The position numbers were made by a program, and so were the translations under genes. Source: Streptomyces venezuelae (GTDB lineage Bacteria > Actinomycetota > Actinomycetes > Streptomycetales > Streptomycetaceae). From it: DNA of 64,000 nt. Under the pieces are notes generated by a model. It ran no database searches and was not told where the DNA came from. It saw nothing but the letters and a program-made list of their open reading frames with translations. This document shows, one piece after another, positions 60,309 through 64,000 of this stretch; position 1 is the stretch's first letter; each line of letters starts with the position of its first letter. The stretch lies in NCBI RefSeq assembly GCF_008642355.1, contig NZ_CP029193.1, forward strand, positions 6,844,001-6,908,000, in the 5' to 3' direction.

Positions 60309-61514
60309 CTAGCCCTGGAATCGATACTCTTCGAGTAGCCGTCGGCCAATGATCATTTTCTGGATCTCGGCGGTACCTTCACCGATCAGCAGCATGGGTG
60401 CCTCCCTGTAGAGGCGCTCGATCTCATACTCCTTCGAGAAGCCGTATCCACCATGGATCCGGAACGCGTCCTCCACGACTTCCTTGCAGTACTCGGAGGC
60501 GAGGTACTTCGCCATGCCTGCTTCGAGGTCGTTTCGCTCCCCGGAGTCCTTTTTGCGCGCTGCGTTCACCATCATCGCATGGGCGGCCTCGACCTTGGTA
60601 GCCATCTCGGCCAGCTTGAACTGGATGGCCTGGTGCTGGGCGATCGCCTTGCCGAAAGTGTGACGTTGCTGGGCATACGAGACACCCAGTTCGAAGGCAC
60701 GCTGAGCGACTCCACAGCCACGAGCTGCGACATTGACGCGTCCGACCTCGACGCCGTCCATCATTTGGTAAAACCCTCGGCCGGTGACCCCGCCGAGCAC
60801 ACGATTGGCCGGAATTCGCAGTCCGTCCATGATGAGTTCGGTCGTGTCGACGCCCTTGTAACCCATCTTGTCGATCTTGCCGGGGATGGTGAGGCCGGGC
60901 CGGACCTCTCCGAAGCCGGGCTCCTTCTCCACGAGGAAGGTCGTCATCGACTTGTGGGGTGCCGTGCCCTCCGGGTGTCCTTCGTCACTCCGGCACAGAA
61001 CGGCCACCAGGGTCGACGTTCCGCCGTTGGTGAGCCACATCTTCTGACCGTTGAGAACGTACTCGTCGCCCTCCTTCACGCCCTTGGACGTGATCGCCGA
61101 CACATCGGAGCCGAGCCCCGGCTCCGACATCGAGAACGCGCCCCGCACCTCGCCGGCCGCCATCCGCGGCAGGAACGTCTCCTTCTGCTCCTGCGTGCCG
61201 TGCTGCTTGAGCATGTAAGCGACGATGAAGTGGGTGTTGATGATGCCGGAGACCGACATCCAGCCACGCGCGATCTCCTCGACGCACAGCGCGTATGTGA
61301 GCAGCGACTCGCCCAGACCGCCGTACTCCTCCGGGATCATGAGCCCGAAGAGACCCAACTCCTTGAGGCCGTCGACGATCTGCTGCGGATACTCGTCACG
61401 GTGCTCCAGCTCGGTCGCGACAGGGATGATCTCCTTGTCGACGAAGTCCCGGACCGTGGCGAGGATCTCCTGCTGGATGTCGGTGAGACCGGCGGTCTGC
61501 GCGAGTCGGCTCAT
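60309..61514 (-). CDS. mcd: Acyl-CoA dehydrogenase, probable (2S)-methylsuccinyl-CoA dehydrogenase (401 aa)
   Basis: FAD flavoenzyme that oxidises an acyl-CoA. In this operon (ethylmalonyl-CoA mutase, lyase, MaoC hydratase) the expected substrate is methylsuccinyl-CoA, giving mesaconyl-CoA. Acyl-CoA dehydrogenase marks are AFSMSEPGLGSDVSAI, VLNGQKMWLTNGG, and the catalytic Glu in MLLIGEGTAEIQKMI with the IHGGYGFSKEYEIERLYREAP signature. ATG 61514 starts 4 nt after the MaoC stop. It is shorter than the Rhodobacter Mcd, which has an N-terminal extension. The 3' part of the gene has a somewhat lower GC content than the 5' part. Confidence 0.85.
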   Translation of the reverse strand: MSRLAQTAGLTDIQQEILATVRDFVDKEIIPVATELEHRDEYPQQIVDGLKELGLFGLMIPEEYGGLGESLLTYALCVEEIARGWMSVSGIINTHFIVAYMLKQHGTQEQKETFLPRMAAGEVRGAFSMSEPGLGSDVSAITSKGVKEGDEYVLNGQKMWLTNGGTSTLVAVLCRSDEGHPEGTAPHKSMTTFLVEKEPGFGEVRPGLTIPGKIDKMGYKGVDTTELIMDGLRIPANRVLGGVTGRGFYQMMDGVEVGRVNVAARGCGVAQRAFELGVSYAQQRHTFGKAIAQHQAIQFKLAEMATKVEAAHAMMVNAARKKDSGERNDLEAGMAKYLASEYCKEVVEDAFRIHGGYGFSKEYEIERLYREAPMLLIGEGTAEIQKMIIGRRLLEEYRFQG

Positions 61515-61518
61515 GGGG

Positions 61519-62043
61519 TCACTTCTCCGCGTTCTTCGACGGGGCGTCGAGCTCCGGGCGGCCGGGCTGTTCGCCGCCGCGCTCCTTGATGTACGTCTCT
61601 GTGGGCACCATCACCTTGCGGCGGAACACGCAGACGAGCGTGCCGTCCTGCTTGTAGCCCTTGGTCTCCACGTGGACGATGCCGCGGTCGCTCTTGGACC
61701 TCGACGGCGTCTTGTCCAGGACCGTCGTCTCGCCGTAGATCGTGTCGCCGTGGAAGGTCGGAGCCACGTGCTTCAGCGACTCGATCTCCAGGTTGGCGAT
61801 GGCCTTGCCGGAGACATCGGGCACGGACATGCCGAGGAGCAGCGAGTAGATGTAGTTGCCCACGACGACGTTCTTCCCGAAGTCCGTCGTCTTCTCCGCA
61901 TAGTTCGTGTCCATGTGGAGCGGGTGGTGGTTCATGGTGAGCAGGCAGAAGAGGTGGTCGTCGTACTCGGTGACCGTCTTTCCGGGCCAGTGCTTGTACA
62001 CGGCGCCGACTTCGAACTCTTCGTAGGTGCGGCCGAACTGCAT
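61519..62043 (-). CDS. mch: MaoC-family hydratase, probable mesaconyl-CoA hydratase (174 aa)
   Basis: Hot-dog-fold hydratase for enoyl-CoA thioesters. YDDHLFCLLTMNHHPLHMDTNYAEKTTDFGKNVVVGNYIYSLLLGMS carries the catalytic Asp/His pattern of MaoC proteins. Between methylsuccinyl-CoA dehydrogenase and malyl-CoA lyase it should hydrate mesaconyl-C1-CoA to methylmalyl-CoA, although classical Mch is a larger tandem-domain protein. ATG 62043 starts 5 nt after the lyase gene; its stop is 4 nt before the dehydrogenase start. Confidence 0.83.
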   Translation of the reverse strand: MQFGRTYEEFEVGAVYKHWPGKTVTEYDDHLFCLLTMNHHPLHMDTNYAEKTTDFGKNVVVGNYIYSLLLGMSVPDVSGKAIANLEIESLKHVAPTFHGDTIYGETTVLDKTPSRSKSDRGIVHVETKGYKQDGTLVCVFRRKVMVPTETYIKERGGEQPGRPELDAPSKNAEK

Positions 62044-62048
62044 GTGTC

Positions 62049-63023
62049 TTACGCCTCCGGGGCCTCGAACTTGGACGTGCGGGTCATCCCTGCCGCACGG
62101 CCCTTCCCGGAGATGACGAGGGCCATCTTCCGGCTGGCCTCGTCGATCATCTCGTCGCCGAGCATCGCCGAGCCCTTCTTGCCGCCCGCCTCGGACGTGT
62201 AGTACTCGTACGCGTCCAGGATCAGCTCGGCGTGGTCGAAGTCCTCCTGCGAGGGCGAGAAGACCTCGTTGGCGGCCTCCACCTGGCCGGGGTGCAGGAC
62301 CCACTTGCCGTCGAAGCCGAGCGCCGCGGCGCGGTTCGCGACCTCGCGGTAGCCGTCGACGTTCTTGATCTGCAGGTAGGGGCCGTCGATCGCCTGGAGG
62401 TTGTTGGCGCGGGCGGCCATCAGGATCTTCATCAGGATGAAGTGGTAGGCGTCCGCCGGGTAGCCGGGCGGCTGCTCGCCGACGACCAGGGACTTCATGT
62501 TGATGGACGCCATGAAGTCGGCCGGGCCGAAGATGATCGTCTCGACGCGCTGGGAGGCCTCGGCGATCGCGTTGACGTTGTTGAGGCCCTGCGCGTTCTC
62601 GATCTGCGCCTCGATGCCGATCTTGCCGACCTCGAAGCCCATCGTCTTCTCGATCTGGGTGAGCAGCAGGTCGAGGGCGACCACCTGCTCGGCCGTCTGC
62701 ACCTTCGGCAGCATGATGCAGTCGAGGTTCTGGCCCGCGCCCTCGACGACGGTCACGACGTCGCGGTACGTCCACTCGGTCGTCCAGTCGTTGACGCGCA
62801 CGACGCGCGTCTTGCCCGTCCAGTCGCCCTCGTTGAGGAACTTGACGATGGTGTGCCGCGCCTCGGGCTTGGCGAGCGGCGCGCAGGCGTCCTCCAGGTC
62901 GAGGAAGACCTGGTCGGCGGGGAGGCCCTGGGCCTTCTCCAGGAAGCGGGGGTTCGACCCCGGGACCGCGAGGCAGGAGCGGCGCGGACGCAGGCGGTTG
63001 ATGGGCGCGGTGGGCGCAGTCAT
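62049..63023 (-). CDS. mcl: HpcH/HpaI-type CoA ester lyase, malyl-/methylmalyl-CoA lyase (324 aa)
   Basis: Cleaves methylmalyl-CoA to propionyl-CoA and glyoxylate, and can condense acetyl-CoA with glyoxylate. The TIM-barrel lyase motifs are present: RRSCLAVPGSNPRFLEKAQG, VFLDLEDACAPLAKPEARH (metal Asp/Glu), KIGIEAQIENAQGLNN, IFGPADFMASINM, and GFDGKWVLHPGQVEAANEVF. ATG 63023 overlaps the upstream mutase stop (ATGA), confirming the operon. Confidence 0.93.
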   Translation of the reverse strand: MTAPTAPINRLRPRRSCLAVPGSNPRFLEKAQGLPADQVFLDLEDACAPLAKPEARHTIVKFLNEGDWTGKTRVVRVNDWTTEWTYRDVVTVVEGAGQNLDCIMLPKVQTAEQVVALDLLLTQIEKTMGFEVGKIGIEAQIENAQGLNNVNAIAEASQRVETIIFGPADFMASINMKSLVVGEQPPGYPADAYHFILMKILMAARANNLQAIDGPYLQIKNVDGYREVANRAAALGFDGKWVLHPGQVEAANEVFSPSQEDFDHAELILDAYEYYTSEAGGKKGSAMLGDEMIDEASRKMALVISGKGRAAGMTRTSKFEAPEA

Positions 63024-64000
63024 GCGGGGACCTCCAGGGGGTCGAGGTTGTTCGCTTTCCGGATCTCGTCGACGATACGGCCGATGATCTCGGTGATGCC
63101 GAAGTCCTTGGGGGTGAAGACGGCGGCCACGCCCGCCGCCTTCAGGGCCTCGGCGTCGCTGTTGGGGATGATGCCGCCGGCGATGACGGGGATGTCGGTG
63201 GCGCCGGCCTTGCGGAGCCGCTCCAGGACGTCGGGGACGAGCTCGGCGTGCGAACCGGAGAGGATCGACAGGCCGACCGCGTGGACGTCCTCGGCGAGCG
63301 CCGCGTCGACGATCTGCTCGGGCGTGAGCCGGATGCCCTGGTAGACCACTTCGAAGCCGGCGTCACGCGCGCGGACCGCGATCTGCTCGGCGCCGTTGGA
63401 GTGCCCGTCGAGGCCCGGTTTGCCGACGAGGAAGCGGAGCCGGCCGCCGCCGAGGTCCTCGGCCGTCCGTGCGACCTTCTCGCGGACGAGGGCGAGCGGC
63501 GTGCCCTCCTCGGCGGCGACGGCCACCGGGGCGCTGGAGACGCCCGTAGGGGCCCGGAACTCCCCGAAGACCTCCCGGAGTGCCCCCGCCCACTCGCCGG
63601 TCGTCACACCGGCGCGTGCGCACTCCAGGGTGGCTTCCATGAGGTTGCCCGTCCCGGCTGCCACCTCCTTGAGCCGCTCCAGGGCCTTGCAGGGGCGGGG
63701 GTGGTTGAACGGCGGCTGGTAGCGGGTGTCGCGCCACTGCTTGAGCGCGTCCACGACACGGGCCTCGACCGCCGGGTCGACCGTCATGATCGCGGCGTCC
63801 AGATCGGAGGTGAGCGGGCTCGGTTCCGTGGACTCGTAGGAGTTCACGCCGACGATCTTCTCCTGGCCGGACTCGATCCGGGCCCGGCGCTCCGCGTGCG
63901 AGGAGACGAGCTGCGACTTGAGGTAGCCGGACTCGACGGCGGCCATCGCGCCGCCCATCTTCTCGATGCGGTCCATCTCCGCCAGGGAGTCCTCGACGAG
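63020..64000 (-). CDS. ecm: Ethylmalonyl-CoA mutase (MeaA-type), C-terminal part (5' end outside window)
   Basis: Adenosylcobalamin-dependent mutase converting ethylmalonyl-CoA to methylsuccinyl-CoA, part of acetyl-CoA assimilation. The C-terminal B12-binding domain is complete: RLRFLVGKPGLDGHSNGAEQ contains D-x-H-x2-G with the lower-ligand His, SILSGSH is the SxL loop, and VIAGGIIPNSD the GG loop. The catalytic barrel part runs off the right edge at 64000, and the frame is open to the last base. MeaA-like methylmalonyl-CoA mutase is an alternative, but the mcl-mch-mcd neighbours support Ecm. Confidence 0.93.
   Translation of the reverse strand, partial: LVEDSLAEMDRIEKMGGAMAAVESGYLKSQLVSSHAERRARIESGQEKIVGVNSYESTEPSPLTSDLDAAIMTVDPAVEARVVDALKQWRDTRYQPPFNHPRPCKALERLKEVAAGTGNLMEATLECARAGVTTGEWAGALREVFGEFRAPTGVSSAPVAVAAEEGTPLALVREKVARTAEDLGGGRLRFLVGKPGLDGHSNGAEQIAVRARDAGFEVVYQGIRLTPEQIVDAALAEDVHAVGLSILSGSHAELVPDVLERLRKAGATDIPVIAGGIIPNSDAEALKAAGVAAVFTPKDFGITEIIGRIVDEIRKANNLDPLEVPA

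Noticed and set aside
1..64000. CRISPR arrays, insertion sequences, tRNA or rRNA genes
   Set aside because: No regularly spaced repeats, transposase motifs, terminal inverted repeats or cloverleaf-like sequences with conserved tRNA boxes were noticed.

Overview
The window is high-GC actinobacterial DNA, almost certainly from a Streptomyces chromosome. Signs of this are the strong preference for C or G in third codon positions, frequent GTG and TTG starts, ATGA/GTGA start-stop overlaps, several apparently leaderless promoters, an NphT7-type mevalonate cluster, F420 chemistry and an ethylmalonyl-CoA pathway operon. I see no rRNA, tRNA, insertion sequence, integrase or CRISPR array.

Layout. 1-3564: the end of a gamma-glutamyltransferase, a methionine aminopeptidase divergent from a small XRE regulator with a shared palindrome, and an unrecognised 397-residue protein. 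3737-7300: a reductive pyrimidine catabolism operon (beta-ureidopropionase, class III aminotransferase, dihydropyrimidinase) ending in a strong terminator.

7704-26251 is a biosynthetic gene cluster that I read as an endophenazine-type (prenylated phenazine) cluster. On the + strand are an ABBA-fold aromatic prenyltransferase, a complete mevalonate pathway starting from malonyl-CoA plus acetyl-CoA (mevalonate kinase, diphosphomevalonate decarboxylase, phosphomevalonate kinase, type II IPP isomerase, HMG-CoA reductase, HMG-CoA synthase, NphT7) and two shikimate genes (aroA, aroC) that raise chorismate supply. On the - strand are phzF, phzG, phzB, a phenazine-type methyltransferase, and two odd genes: a free-standing contractile-tail-sheath-like protein and a small cysteine-rich protein. 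Behind them sits a [2Fe-2S] ferredoxin with its reductase. The chorismate-to-DHHA genes phzC, phzD and phzE are missing from the window, although phzF, B and G need their product.

26529-33784: a LysR regulator divergent from cydABDC (cytochrome bd oxidase and its ABC exporter). 33898-40000: an F420-dependent oxidoreductase, a lipoate ligase with permuted domain order, and a light-response module (photolyase, SDR, LitS-like ECF sigma factor, LitR/CarH-like B12-binding MerR regulator). 40055-47547: a second gamma-glutamyltransferase-family protein, an inositol-monophosphatase-family protein, a phytoene-desaturase-like flavoprotein, a macrodomain protein, an Ada-AlkA fusion, an O6-methylguanine-DNA methyltransferase and a Nudix hydrolase.

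47624-64000: a BCCT osmolyte transporter, glycerate kinase, two membrane proteins, a PucR-type regulator divergent from a livFGHMK amino-acid-type ABC transporter, psd-pssA for phosphatidylethanolamine synthesis, and an ethylmalonyl-CoA pathway operon (ecm, mcl, mch, acyl-CoA dehydrogenase) running off the right edge.

The cluster logic is self-contained for the prenyl donor (acetyl-CoA and malonyl-CoA to DMAPP) and improves chorismate flow, but it depends on DHHA made elsewhere. The most unusual content is the orphan sheath gene and its cysteine-rich neighbour inside the phenazine operon.
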